A program made the translations under genes and the position numbers. The notes under the pieces are model-generated. The model was not told where the DNA came from. It saw nothing but the letters and a program-made list of their open reading frames with translations, and ran no database searches. A DNA stretch of 8,818 nt from Candidatus Omnitrophota bacterium (lineage in GTDB: Bacteria; Omnitrophota; Gorgyraeia; Velamenicoccales; JABMQK01). The stretch covers positions 1 to 8,818 of the forward strand of contig JAQTPJ010000024.1 in the NCBI GenBank assembly GCA_028712915.1, read 5' to 3'. Every line of letters begins with the position of its first letter. Position 1 is the stretch's first letter. Shown piece by piece: positions 1 to 6,200 of the stretch.

Positions 1-113
1 ATCCTAAATAAATTCCAAACCCAAATTCTCCAAACTCAAAACCAACCTATTTTGTATTTTTAGTTTTGGATTTTGAGTTTATTTAGAGTTTAGTGTTTTG
101 AGTTTAGAGTTTA
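1..113. repeat. AT-rich hairpin element, short copy 1 (left end cut by window edge)
   Basis: Bases 1-127 are identical to 2373-2499, and this entry is the hairpin part of that repeat. The right arm (about 60-113) is built of TTAGAGT-like heptads and is imperfectly complementary to the left arm (1-45). The inner stem is AAACTCAAAA (32-41) against TTTTGAGTTT (71-80). The right terminal repeat TTTAGAGTTTA lies at 103-113; its partner would be just left of base 1. There is no open reading frame. The element lies downstream of the adenosine-specific-kinase gene, so its transcript could fold there, but it is not a canonical terminator. Confidence 0.8.
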
Positions 114-117
114 TATG

Positions 118-165
118 TACTATTCGCCATTTGCTATTTGCTATTTGCTATTTGCTATTTGCATT
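118..165. repeat. Heptamer tract A (NGCYATT units)
   Basis: A TACTATT unit at 118-124 is followed by CGCCATT, then four TGCTATT units, then a degenerate TGCATT, in steps of seven bases. The tract touches the stop codon (166-168) of the adenosine-specific-kinase gene. On its other side it continues in the same register into the right arm of the hairpin element. Confidence 0.9.
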
Positions 166-648
166 TCACAACTTATACCCTATCTTCCTCAGCAGATCCT
201 TGCGCCAGGTTATATCAGCCTGTTTCTCTACGCCCTTGGGGCTTGAGCCGTCGATAACGCCCAGAATGCCCGCGCCTGTTTTTGCCTTTGCTACTATCGC
301 TTCCACGTCATTCGCCGAGGCGCAGAATATCGAACAGACCTCGCTGACGCTCTTTACCGCGTTTAAAACATTAATCGGATACGCCCCTTTTATAAGGATT
401 ATAAATGCATGGCCCGCGCCTATATTTAAGGCGTTTTCTACGGCCAATTTGGTCAATTCCTCGTCGCTGCCTTGCGACCTCACAAGGCAAGCGCCTGAAG
501 CCTCGCAAAAAGCAAGCCCGAATTTTATCCCGGGGACAGAACCCGCCAGCGCCTCATATAAATCCTCTACGGCCTTGATAAAATGGGCCTGGCCGAAGAT
601 AACATTTGTATCCGCGTCTTTTTTGATTTTTATGGCTTGGATATCCAT
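166..648 (-). CDS. Adenosine-specific kinase family protein (PF04008/DUF355)
   Basis: A 160-residue cytosolic protein. It matches the small family named after Pyrobaculum PAE2307, described as an adenosine-specific kinase; the physiological role in bacteria is poorly defined. Recognisable conserved blocks are NVIFGQAHFIKAVEDLYEAL near the N-terminus, then SVPGIKFGLAFCEASG, then GAGHAFI...YPINVLNAVK.VSEVC.IFCA.AN in the middle, then GILGVIDGSSPKGVE, and a C-terminal RK.LLRKIGYK. Length is typical and the gene looks intact. I chose the ATG at 646-648 because AGGAGG (654-659) sits five bases upstream. An earlier in-frame ATG at 675 would add nine residues (MMLAIQEVP) not expected in the family and would place the Shine-Dalgarno inside the gene. 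Upstream is a palindromic spacer; the stop codon abuts heptamer tract A. No pathway partner is adjacent. Confidence 0.9.
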   Translation of the reverse strand: MDIQAIKIKKDADTNVIFGQAHFIKAVEDLYEALAGSVPGIKFGLAFCEASGACLVRSQGSDEELTKLAVENALNIGAGHAFIILIKGAYPINVLNAVKSVSEVCSIFCASANDVEAIVAKAKTGAGILGVIDGSSPKGVEKQADITWRKDLLRKIGYKL

Positions 649-653
649 GGGAA

Positions 654-659
654 CCTCCT
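654..659 (-). promoter_or_regulatory. Ribosome binding site deciding the start of the adenosine-specific-kinase gene
   Basis: A perfect AGGAGG on the minus strand, five bases before the ATG at 648. It rules against the longer start at 675. Confidence 0.85.
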
Positions 660-675
660 GTATAGCTAACATCAA

Positions 676-832
676 TTACCAATAATCAAGATACAAGATA
701 CAAATAATATCTAAATTTCAATCACCAACCACCAAACATGCCAGTTATTTCTTGTTTGGATATTGGAATTTAACAATTGGTCATTGCTTGGTTATTGTAT
801 CTTGGTGTTTGGTTATTATTTGATTATGATAT
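676..832. repeat. Palindromic spacer with CAAGATA heptads
   Basis: This stretch between the Ig-like protein gene and the kinase gene is an imperfect inverted repeat. Clear arms are CAAGATACAA (687-696) against TTGTATCTTG (795-804), CAAATAAT (701-708) against ATTATTTG (815-822), and an inner CCAAACA (732-738) against TGTTTGG (753-759) with a 14-base loop. Because the arm pairs interleave, one simple stem cannot use them all. The left arm holds exact heptads (CAAGATA, CAAGATA, CAAATAA at 687-707). AATAATCAAGATAC (681-694) recurs at 4457-4470. It could act as a hairpin terminator for the Ig-like gene, whose stop is at 833-835, but lacks a GC-rich stem and U-tract. Confidence 0.7.
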
Positions 833-2350
833 TTATTCAGTTCTCCAATACAACGTTCTTTCTCTTCTGGCGGGAGTTTCTTCGGTTTGAATTACCCACG
901 TCCACTGCGCAGGTATGGGATCTTCCTCTTCCTCAGTTATTTCCTCATCGCCGTTTAAATCCTTACTTGATTTTACAGAGAATATATGATTGCCCGGCTC
1001 TAAACCGCTTAAACTCATCTGCGCGGTAGAAGACCACTCAGACCATTCGTCGCTATCCAGTTTGTAGCTGAATAAAGCGTTCTGAAATGTGGATTGATAT
1101 TTAAACTGCGCGCCGGTTTCCTTGGTCGGGCTGTATGGGCCTGTAGTAATTAAAGTATCAATTGCCGCCATGATCAGGATAATATCGTCGCTATACACCG
1201 AAGAGATATTGCCCGCGTCATCCTTAAACATACAATAGACAGTCTTTTCGCCTACCTCCTGGGGATTTGCCAGGATCCAATCTGTGCGCAGCGCCGTAAA
1301 ATCTTCCCACGCCTCAGTATCGAATATTCCGTCGTTAGAAAGAATCATCTGGGATATTTCCGTTGTTTCGTCTTCGGCCTCTAAATTAAGGCGCACCCGC
1401 GCGTAAGGAGTGGATTCTTCGCCGCCGTTTATGAGAATAAGGCCAACCGGCAGGTTGGCGTCCACGATAAAACCCCAAGCCATATTCAATGAATTACCCG
1501 CTAAATCTTTAGCCTGTATATGCGCGGTAACGCTGCCATTGTTGTAAGGCGTAACCGGCGTAGCCGTAAGATGGCCGTCTTCAAAATCAAAACTCAGCGG
1601 CCCGTTATCAATATATAAACTAATGGTGCTTTCGTCTATTCCGCTGGTTGCATCGCTTAAATCCAAAGACAGAGGATACATATTATCCGTAACAACCTGG
1701 CCAATGGCGGGGCTTAAATTATCCGCCTGCGGCGCCTTTGTATCTATCCAGAATTCAAAACCCTCCGTCTCTCCCCATATACCGCCGGTCGTAGCCGCCT
1801 TTACATAAAAAGTATGTTTCCCGTCGGATAATGAAGAAGCGGCAAAGCCATTATAATACATTTCCTGCGTATCGATTATATCATCAGGCTCTACGTCAAT
1901 AGAAACACTGTAGCCCAAGACAAGCGTGATAGGATATTTTACTTTCATCTTCCATGTAAAGTAAGGGTCATTGTATCTTTGCCAGGTAGAAGCGAATATT
2001 TCTTCTTTTGTGGCATAACTGAACGCGCGCAAATCATAAAGGTCATACTCCTGCGCTATGGAAGGAAGCCCTGCCTCTATTGCCCACAAGAAACCTAATC
2101 CTACGTCAAAACCCAAAGTGCCGCTGGCAGAACTCCCCGTAGACCCAGACGAGCCGATTGCTATCTGGCTGACCGAACCTTTACCGTTATAAGTAGTAGA
2201 CAGCGACGTAAACACTCCTCCTGAGCCAGCGCTGATGACCGCCTCATAAGCAGTGCTCGAGGAAGCGCATATCGCGTCTCCCGCGCAGACACATAAAATA
2301 AAAACCGCGGCTAAAAGCAGGAAAAATAATCTATAAACTGATTTATGCAT
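833..2350 (-). CDS. Secreted multi-domain Ig-like protein
   Basis: A 505-residue protein of unknown specific function, probably exported by Sec. Residues 1-29 form a signal peptide: charged HKSVYR, hydrophobic core from about 8 to 22, likely cleavage near A29; no proper lipobox is seen. A Gly/Ser-rich segment (40-80) resembles the GSSGSTGS.SGTLGFDVGLGFL type seen at mature N-termini of secreted proteins. From about 125 onward come Ig/fibronectin-like beta domains: GYSVSIDVEPDD...SDGKHTFYVKA..GGIWGE...FWIDTKAP (146-207), a bacterial-Ig-like domain with AKDLAGNS (208-300), one with FKDDAGNIS (301-395), and a final one with FSYKLDSDEWSEW...LEPGNHIFSVKSS (400-488). The last contains an EF-hand-like loop (464-475). 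No transmembrane anchor or sorting signal is visible at the C-terminus. No Shine-Dalgarno precedes the ATG; the start is supported by the signal peptide. A hairpin element ends 13 bp upstream. Confidence 0.75.
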   Translation of the reverse strand: MHKSVYRLFFLLLAAVFILCVCAGDAICASSSTAYEAVISAGSGGVFTSLSTTYNGKGSVSQIAIGSSGSTGSSASGTLGFDVGLGFLWAIEAGLPSIAQEYDLYDLRAFSYATKEEIFASTWQRYNDPYFTWKMKVKYPITLVLGYSVSIDVEPDDIIDTQEMYYNGFAASSLSDGKHTFYVKAATTGGIWGETEGFEFWIDTKAPQADNLSPAIGQVVTDNMYPLSLDLSDATSGIDESTISLYIDNGPLSFDFEDGHLTATPVTPYNNGSVTAHIQAKDLAGNSLNMAWGFIVDANLPVGLILINGGEESTPYARVRLNLEAEDETTEISQMILSNDGIFDTEAWEDFTALRTDWILANPQEVGEKTVYCMFKDDAGNISSVYSDDIILIMAAIDTLITTGPYSPTKETGAQFKYQSTFQNALFSYKLDSDEWSEWSSTAQMSLSGLEPGNHIFSVKSSKDLNGDEEITEEEEDPIPAQWTWVIQTEETPARRERTLYWRTE

Positions 2351-2362
2351 AATATATTATTT

Positions 2363-2485
2363 TAAACTCTAAATCCTAAATAAATTCCAAACCCAAATTC
2401 TCCAAACTCAAAACCAACCTATTTTGTATTTTTAGTTTTGGATTTTGAGTTTATTTAGAGTTTAGTGTTTTGAGTTTAGAGTTTA
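2363..2485. repeat. AT-rich hairpin element, complete short copy 2 (MITE-like, no ORF)
   Basis: This 123-bp element has terminal inverted repeats TAAACTCTAAA (2363-2373) and TTTAGAGTTTA (2475-2485). Inner complementary pairs are CTAAATAAA (2376-2384) with TTTATTTAG (2450-2458), and AAACTCAAAA (2404-2413) with TTTTGAGTTT (2443-2452). Bases 2373-2499 equal 1-127 exactly. The right arm is shared with the gene-bearing copy at 4922-4974. It lies just upstream of the Ig-like gene start, so it occupies that gene's promoter/leader region. Confidence 0.85.
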
Positions 2486-2489
2486 TATG

Positions 2490-2545
2490 TACTATTCGCT
2501 ATTCGCCATTTGCCATTTGCTATTAGCTATTCGCCATTCGCTATC
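2490..2545. repeat. Heptamer tract B1 (NGCYATT units)
   Basis: A TACTATT unit (2490-2496) is followed by seven consecutive units of the form NGCYATT (2497-2545; the last ends in C). It joins hairpin element copy 2 on its left, in register, and runs into the 6-bp-period palindrome on its right. Confidence 0.9.
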
Positions 2546-2549
2546 TATC

Positions 2550-2690
2550 AGATATCGTCTTTCGTCATCGGTATCGGTTACGTCACGTCAGTCGTTTTCG
2601 TTGTCGTGTTTTGTTATTTTACCGATAACCCAAACCATAACCACAACAAGACTTTACCGATACCTATACCGATACCCACACCATGTTCAC
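2550..2690. repeat. GC-richer palindromic insert with a 6-bp period
   Basis: ATCGGTATCGGT (2567-2578) is imperfectly complementary to the ACCGATACCTATACCGAT segment (2656-2673). Between them the sequence moves in steps of six (TCGTTT, TCGTTG, TCGTGT on one side; ACCCAA, ACCATA, ACCACA on the other), giving an imperfect hairpin centred near 2620. It splits two heptamer tracts and contains no believable gene. Confidence 0.65.
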
Positions 2691-2696
2691 CCAATC

Positions 2697-2780
2697 TGCT
2701 ATTTGCCATTAGCTATTTGCTATTCGCTATTCGCCATTAGCTATTAGCTATTAGCTATTTGCTATTTGCCATTAGCCATT
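2697..2780. repeat. Heptamer tract B2 (12 NGCYATT units)
   Basis: Exactly twelve contiguous seven-base units with no slip; the first base is T, A or C and the fourth is T or C. The tract ends one base from the stop codon (2782-2784) of the GspE/PilB gene. Confidence 0.95.
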
Positions 2781-2781
2781 C

Positions 2782-4419
2782 CTACGCCACTCTCAGCACT
2801 TCCGCGACGGTAGTCAGCCCCTGCAGGATTTTGCTCAATCCATCCAGGCGCAGCGCAACCATGCCGCCCTCATAGGCCGCCTTTCTTATTTCATCAGCGG
2901 ACGCCTTGGAGAGCGTAAGCATATTCAACTTTGGCGTCATCTGCATCAATTCAAAAATTCCCATCCTGCCCTTAAAACCGGTGTGCATGCAGCGCTTGCA
3001 GCCTTTGGCTTTATATATGGTTACATCTTTATCCGCCGCTTCATGGGATAAACCTAAATTCAGGTATAATTCTTTTTCTTTGATAGTAGTTGCCTCTTTG
3101 CATTCAGGGCACAGCGTGCGCGTAAGCCTCTGCGCCAAAACGCCCTTGATACAGGACGCCACTAGAAACGACTCGATACCCATATCCAAAAGCCGTGTAA
3201 TCGCCGACGGAGCGTCATTAGTGTGCAGCGTAGAGAATACCAAGTGGCCTGTGAGCGCTGACTGTATGGCAATCTGAGCCGTTTCAAAATCGCGGATTTC
3301 GCCCACCATAATTATGTCCGGGTCATGCCTTAGCACCGAGCGCAGCCCCTGGGCGAATGTCAGGTTCACCTTTGTATTAACCTGTATCTGCTGCGCGAAA
3401 TCAAGGTGGTATTCCACAGGGTCTTCTATAGTAATAATATTTTTCTCGTCGGAGCGCACGGTATTTAAAGAGGCGTATAATGTCGTTGTCTTTCCCGAGC
3501 CTGTCGGCCCTGTTACCAGGATAATCCCGAAAGACGATGAAATCATTTCTTTGTAAACATCTAATTTTTCTTTGGAAAAACCTATCTCCTCCATATTCAA
3601 AGGCGTGGCGCTCCTGTCTAAAAGCCTCATAACCACATTCTCCCCGTATAAAGTAGGAATGATAGAAACCCTGACGTCTATCGCCTTATCGCCGGAAGTT
3701 ATTTTAAATCCGCCGTCCTGGGGAATCCTTTTCTCGGCGATATCAAGATTGGACACTATTTTTATACGCGAGATTACCGCCTCATGCAGATAGCGCGGCG
3801 GGGCGCTCCTTGTATGCAAAACTCCGTCGATACGAAAACGCAGTTCCAGTGTTTTCTCTTTAGGCTCGATATGTATATCCGAGGCGCGCTCCTTTATGGC
3901 CTGGCCGATAATAAGGTTTACCGTGTTGACTATCGAGGGCTTGTCAAAATCCTTTGCCGTGGCGGCTACCATGCCCTGCCCGTCTTTTGAAGCGTAACAA
4001 TTATTTAAAGCCTCATCTAATTCCTCTTCTTTTACCAAAAATGGTTTTATTGTGCAGTTTAATTTAAAACGCAGCTCATCAACGCCAGCCATATTCAAAG
4101 GGTCATCTATGGCAACAGCCAAAGTATCGTCTGTTTTATAGAGCGGGACTACGCGCTTGTTTACGGCGAAATCTTTGTCTACTAATTTTACGATTTCCGG
4201 GTCGATAATGCACTGCTCGATATTCTTTACCTCTATGCCTAATTCCTCCGAGAGAAAACCCAGCATCTCCCCCGAGGAAACAGCCTTGCTTTTTACCAGG
4301 ACTTTATAAATCGGCGCCTTGGTGCGTTTTGATTCAAGCTCCGCGCTCTCCAAAGTATCCTTGTCAATCAAACCCGCGGCTATTAACTTCTCTCCTAATG
4401 ACTTATCCTGTGCCGGCAT
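2782..4419 (-). CDS. gspE: GspE/PilB family secretion or pilus assembly ATPase
   Basis: A 545-residue cytoplasmic hexameric ATPase of the type II secretion / type IV pilus class, which powers pilin or pseudopilin polymerisation at the inner membrane. The N-terminal region (about 5-145) is the MshEN/GSPII_E_N type. The motor core contains Walker A GPTGSGKT (304-311), the Asp box with ITIEDPVEY (329-337), Walker B DPDIIMVGEIRD (366-377) and the His box GHLVFSTLHTND (391-402). A zinc site is formed by C437xxC440 and C474xxC477. All key residues are present and the length is normal. The ATG at 4417-4419 has AGGAG (4425-4429) five bases upstream. No platform (GspF/PilC), pilin or secretin gene is adjacent, so T2SS GspE cannot be told from PilB; the symbol is provisional. 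PilT is unlikely because the N-terminal domain and zinc site are present. Confidence 0.95.
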   Translation of the reverse strand: MPAQDKSLGEKLIAAGLIDKDTLESAELESKRTKAPIYKVLVKSKAVSSGEMLGFLSEELGIEVKNIEQCIIDPEIVKLVDKDFAVNKRVVPLYKTDDTLAVAIDDPLNMAGVDELRFKLNCTIKPFLVKEEELDEALNNCYASKDGQGMVAATAKDFDKPSIVNTVNLIIGQAIKERASDIHIEPKEKTLELRFRIDGVLHTRSAPPRYLHEAVISRIKIVSNLDIAEKRIPQDGGFKITSGDKAIDVRVSIIPTLYGENVVMRLLDRSATPLNMEEIGFSKEKLDVYKEMISSSFGIILVTGPTGSGKTTTLYASLNTVRSDEKNIITIEDPVEYHLDFAQQIQVNTKVNLTFAQGLRSVLRHDPDIIMVGEIRDFETAQIAIQSALTGHLVFSTLHTNDAPSAITRLLDMGIESFLVASCIKGVLAQRLTRTLCPECKEATTIKEKELYLNLGLSHEAADKDVTIYKAKGCKRCMHTGFKGRMGIFELMQMTPKLNMLTLSKASADEIRKAAYEGGMVALRLDGLSKILQGLTTVAEVLRVA

Positions 4420-4424
4420 TGTGA

Positions 4425-4429
4425 CTCCT
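4425..4429 (-). promoter_or_regulatory. Ribosome binding site of the GspE/PilB gene
   Basis: AGGAG on the minus strand, five bases before the ATG at 4419, fixes the start. Confidence 0.8.
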
Positions 4430-4482
4430 GTGTTGTATTGACTAATTGAAATCTATAATAATCAAGATACTTGTTTAAATCT

Positions 4483-4963
4483 TAAACTCTAAACTCTAAA
4501 TCCTAAACCCTAAACCCTAAACCCTAAATAAATCCAAAACTCAAAATTCAAAATTCAAAACATTACTTTGATTTTTCTACTATTGAACCGAATATTTTTG
4601 TAAGCTCGGTAACTTCTTGAATCAAGGCCTGTTTTTCTTTAATCTGATTTTCCTTGGACTCTATTAGCTCAAGCCAATACCTGCTTTCTTTGGCTTCCTT
4701 TCTTGATATTTTTATTCTCATTATAAAATCTTTTTTGCTTAGGGATTCTTCAGCTTCAAGATAATTAGCGCCTACTGAACCAGAAGATTTTATAAGCTGC
4801 TTTGCGTCCTCGATACTAGCTAAGGTTTTGGGCAAATCCTTTATATAATCTCTGACTCTTTGGGCAAACTTTTTGGTCCTTTCTCCTAAATCATACGGTT
4901 TTGAGTTTTGTGTTTGTGGCATTTGAGTTTATTTAGAGTTTAGTGTTTTGAGTTTAGAGTTTA
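4483..4963. repeat. Long hairpin element carrying a four-helix-bundle gene
   Basis: A perfect 14-bp inverted repeat, TAAACTCTAAACTC (4483-4496) and its complement (4950-4963), bounds a 481-bp unit. The left arm continues as CTAAAYY heptads, including three CCCTAAA units (4508-4528), then AAATTC repeats to 4560. The right arm (4922-4974) is identical over 53 bp to 72-124 and to 2444-2496. The four-helix-bundle gene fills nearly all the space between the arms. Compared with the 123-bp copies it appears as a full-length version with cargo. Confidence 0.8.
4563..4922 (-). CDS. Four-helix-bundle protein, 23S rRNA intervening-sequence protein family (TIGR02436/PF05635)
   Basis: A 119-residue, highly charged helical protein. 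The family is known from open reading frames inside 23S rRNA intervening sequences and is related to the Avd accessory protein of diversity-generating retroelements; its molecular role is unsettled, with nucleic-acid binding suggested. Diagnostic blocks are YDLGERTKKFA (10-20), IEDAKQLIKSSGSVGANYLEAEESLSKKDF (37-66) and RIKISRKEAKESRYWLELI (69-87), followed by a fourth helix (91-117). It looks complete. The first residues (MPQTQNSKP) are encoded by the repeat-like arm itself, an in-frame TAA lies nine bases before the ATG, and no Shine-Dalgarno is visible. It is AT-richer than its neighbours and is enclosed by inverted arms, as in rRNA intervening sequences, but no rRNA is present here. Transcription may depend on read-through or on arm sequences. 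Confidence 0.88.
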   Translation of the reverse strand: MPQTQNSKPYDLGERTKKFAQRVRDYIKDLPKTLASIEDAKQLIKSSGSVGANYLEAEESLSKKDFIMRIKISRKEAKESRYWLELIESKENQIKEKQALIQEVTELTKIFGSIVEKSK

Positions 4964-4967
4964 TATG

Positions 4968-5023
4968 TACTATTAGCTATTCGCCATTTGCTATTTGCCA
5001 TTAGCTATTAGCTATTTGCCATC
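4968..5023. repeat. Heptamer tract C (NGCYATT units)
   Basis: TACTATT (4968-4974) followed by seven NGCYATT units to 5023 (the last ends in C). It continues in register from the right arm of the gene-bearing element and ends six bases before the stop codon (5030-5032) of the AAA-DUF4143 gene. Confidence 0.9.
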
Positions 5024-5029
5024 TCTATC

Positions 5030-6187
5030 TTAAATTGACTTTAACTGCTGCAAAAAATCTCCCCAGGGAAGAAATTCGATATTTTCTGCCACAAAAAGGC
5101 GGGGCGTCTGGCAAACGCATAATGCCCTGTCATATTTGTGGTCCTTCATAAAACTCCTCATCCCCCTCACATCGCTTAGGCGCGGCTGGTTTGAAGATTT
5201 TATCTCTACAGCCCATACTTTATTGCCGCTCTCCAATATAAGGTCCACTTCAGCTCCGTCGGTAGTCTTAAAAAAACTCATTTTCGCTTCTTTCTCATAA
5301 TAATCGAGCAATCTGGCTGCCTCCAATATAACCCAATGTTCAAAAGCCCTGCCGTAAGGGTCTGTCCCGGGGATTAATTCCCGGGAAAGCTCGCCCCTGA
5401 GCGCGCAGGCCACGCCTCTGTCAAAAAAATAAAATTTTGGGTGCGATACAATCTTTGTCCTGCTGGACTTAACGTAAGGATAGAGCAAAAAACCCAGCAG
5501 GGTATCCTGAAGAATACTAAAATACTCCTTGATGGTCTTTGAATGGATTCCCACTTCCCTTGCGATGTTTTGAAAATTAAGGATATTGCCGTTTTCATGC
5601 GCGGCCAATTCAAGAAACCTGGCAAATGCCGGTATATTCCTGGTCAACGACTCCTGTTGAATCTCTTCCTTGAGATAGGTCTCAACATAACTTTTTAAAA
5701 GGCGGATTTTCTCCTGCCTGTCTTTAGCCAACACTATCCCGGGTATCGCGCCAAGCTGGATTGCTTCCTCGAGAATAAACTTTTCTCCTAATTCTTCGCG
5801 TGTAAAAGGATGCAAGTGAAGCGTAATAGCCCGGCCTCCCAGCAGGTTAGTCCCTGCTCTTTTTAATTTACGCGCGCTCGAACCTGTCAGGATAAATTGA
5901 GTCTTCTGGCTGCTTCCCATAATAAGCTGGACTTCATTCAAAAGCTCAGGGCAGCGCTGGATTTCATCGATAACAACTCGGCGCTCGTCTTTGTTAATCG
6001 CTCTTACCTCTTTGGAAAGAACCGAGACATCTTTAGCATAGCGAAGAAATTCATTATGATCGAGCAGGTCAATAAATAAATCCGACGGAAGGGTATGTTT
6101 GATTAAATAGGTCTTGCCTACCTGGCGAGGCCCAAACAGAAATATGGAGCTTTTATATTGTGTAAGTTGTAATATTCTCGGAATCAT
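5030..6187 (-). CDS. AAA family ATPase with C-terminal DUF4143 domain
   Basis: A 385-residue protein of the common AAA_14 plus DUF4143 architecture, a widespread group of unknown biological role that is often present in many copies per genome. The N-terminal P-loop domain has Walker A GPRQVGKT (19-26), Walker B RRVVIDEIQRCP (69-80) and a sensor-like ILTGSSARKL (99-108). A middle helical segment with LKSYVETYLKEEI (164-176) leads to a winged-helix-like part (200-240). The DUF4143 portion ends in a PD-(D/E)xK-like arrangement: E283, D315 in GAEVDLIL and EIK (328-330). All three acidic/lysine positions are present, so nuclease-like activity is possible but untested. Length is typical and there is no frameshift. 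It has its own consensus promoter only about 14 bp upstream and no Shine-Dalgarno, implying a very short or absent leader. It is not in an obvious operon with a toxin, antitoxin or modification gene. Confidence 0.92.
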   Translation of the reverse strand: MIPRILQLTQYKSSIFLFGPRQVGKTYLIKHTLPSDLFIDLLDHNEFLRYAKDVSVLSKEVRAINKDERRVVIDEIQRCPELLNEVQLIMGSSQKTQFILTGSSARKLKRAGTNLLGGRAITLHLHPFTREELGEKFILEEAIQLGAIPGIVLAKDRQEKIRLLKSYVETYLKEEIQQESLTRNIPAFARFLELAAHENGNILNFQNIAREVGIHSKTIKEYFSILQDTLLGFLLYPYVKSSRTKIVSHPKFYFFDRGVACALRGELSRELIPGTDPYGRAFEHWVILEAARLLDYYEKEAKMSFFKTTDGAEVDLILESGNKVWAVEIKSSNQPRLSDVRGMRSFMKDHKYDRALCVCQTPRLFVAENIEFLPWGDFLQQLKSI

Positions 6188-6200
6188 AGGTTACAAGTAA

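Noticed and set aside
649..675. Longer start for the adenosine-specific-kinase gene at 675
   Set aside because: It would put the strong AGGAGG (654-659) inside the gene and add residues before the family's normal N-terminus.
98..685. 195-residue plus-strand open frame
   Set aside because: It is antisense to the well-recognised adenosine-specific-kinase gene, and its start is made of heptamer-tract translation.
763..1029. 88-residue plus-strand open frame
   Set aside because: Overlaps the 3' end of the Ig-like protein gene antisense and begins in the palindromic spacer.
2487..2747. Plus-strand open frames of 86 and 76 residues in the 431-bp spacer
   Set aside because: They are translations of the heptamer and hexamer repeats, which lack stops on this strand; no ribosome binding site or domain.
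4508..4528. Plant-type telomere repeat (CCCTAAA)3
   Set aside because: Only three exact units, set within a longer graded series of CTAAAYY heptads in a bacterial spacer; no chromosome end.
4563..4922. Diversity-generating retroelement accessory gene (avd)
   Set aside because: The family is related to Avd, but no reverse transcriptase or template/variable repeat pair is visible in the window.
4483..4963. True 23S rRNA intervening sequence
   Set aside because: The flanks are heptamer tract and spacer with protein genes, not rRNA.
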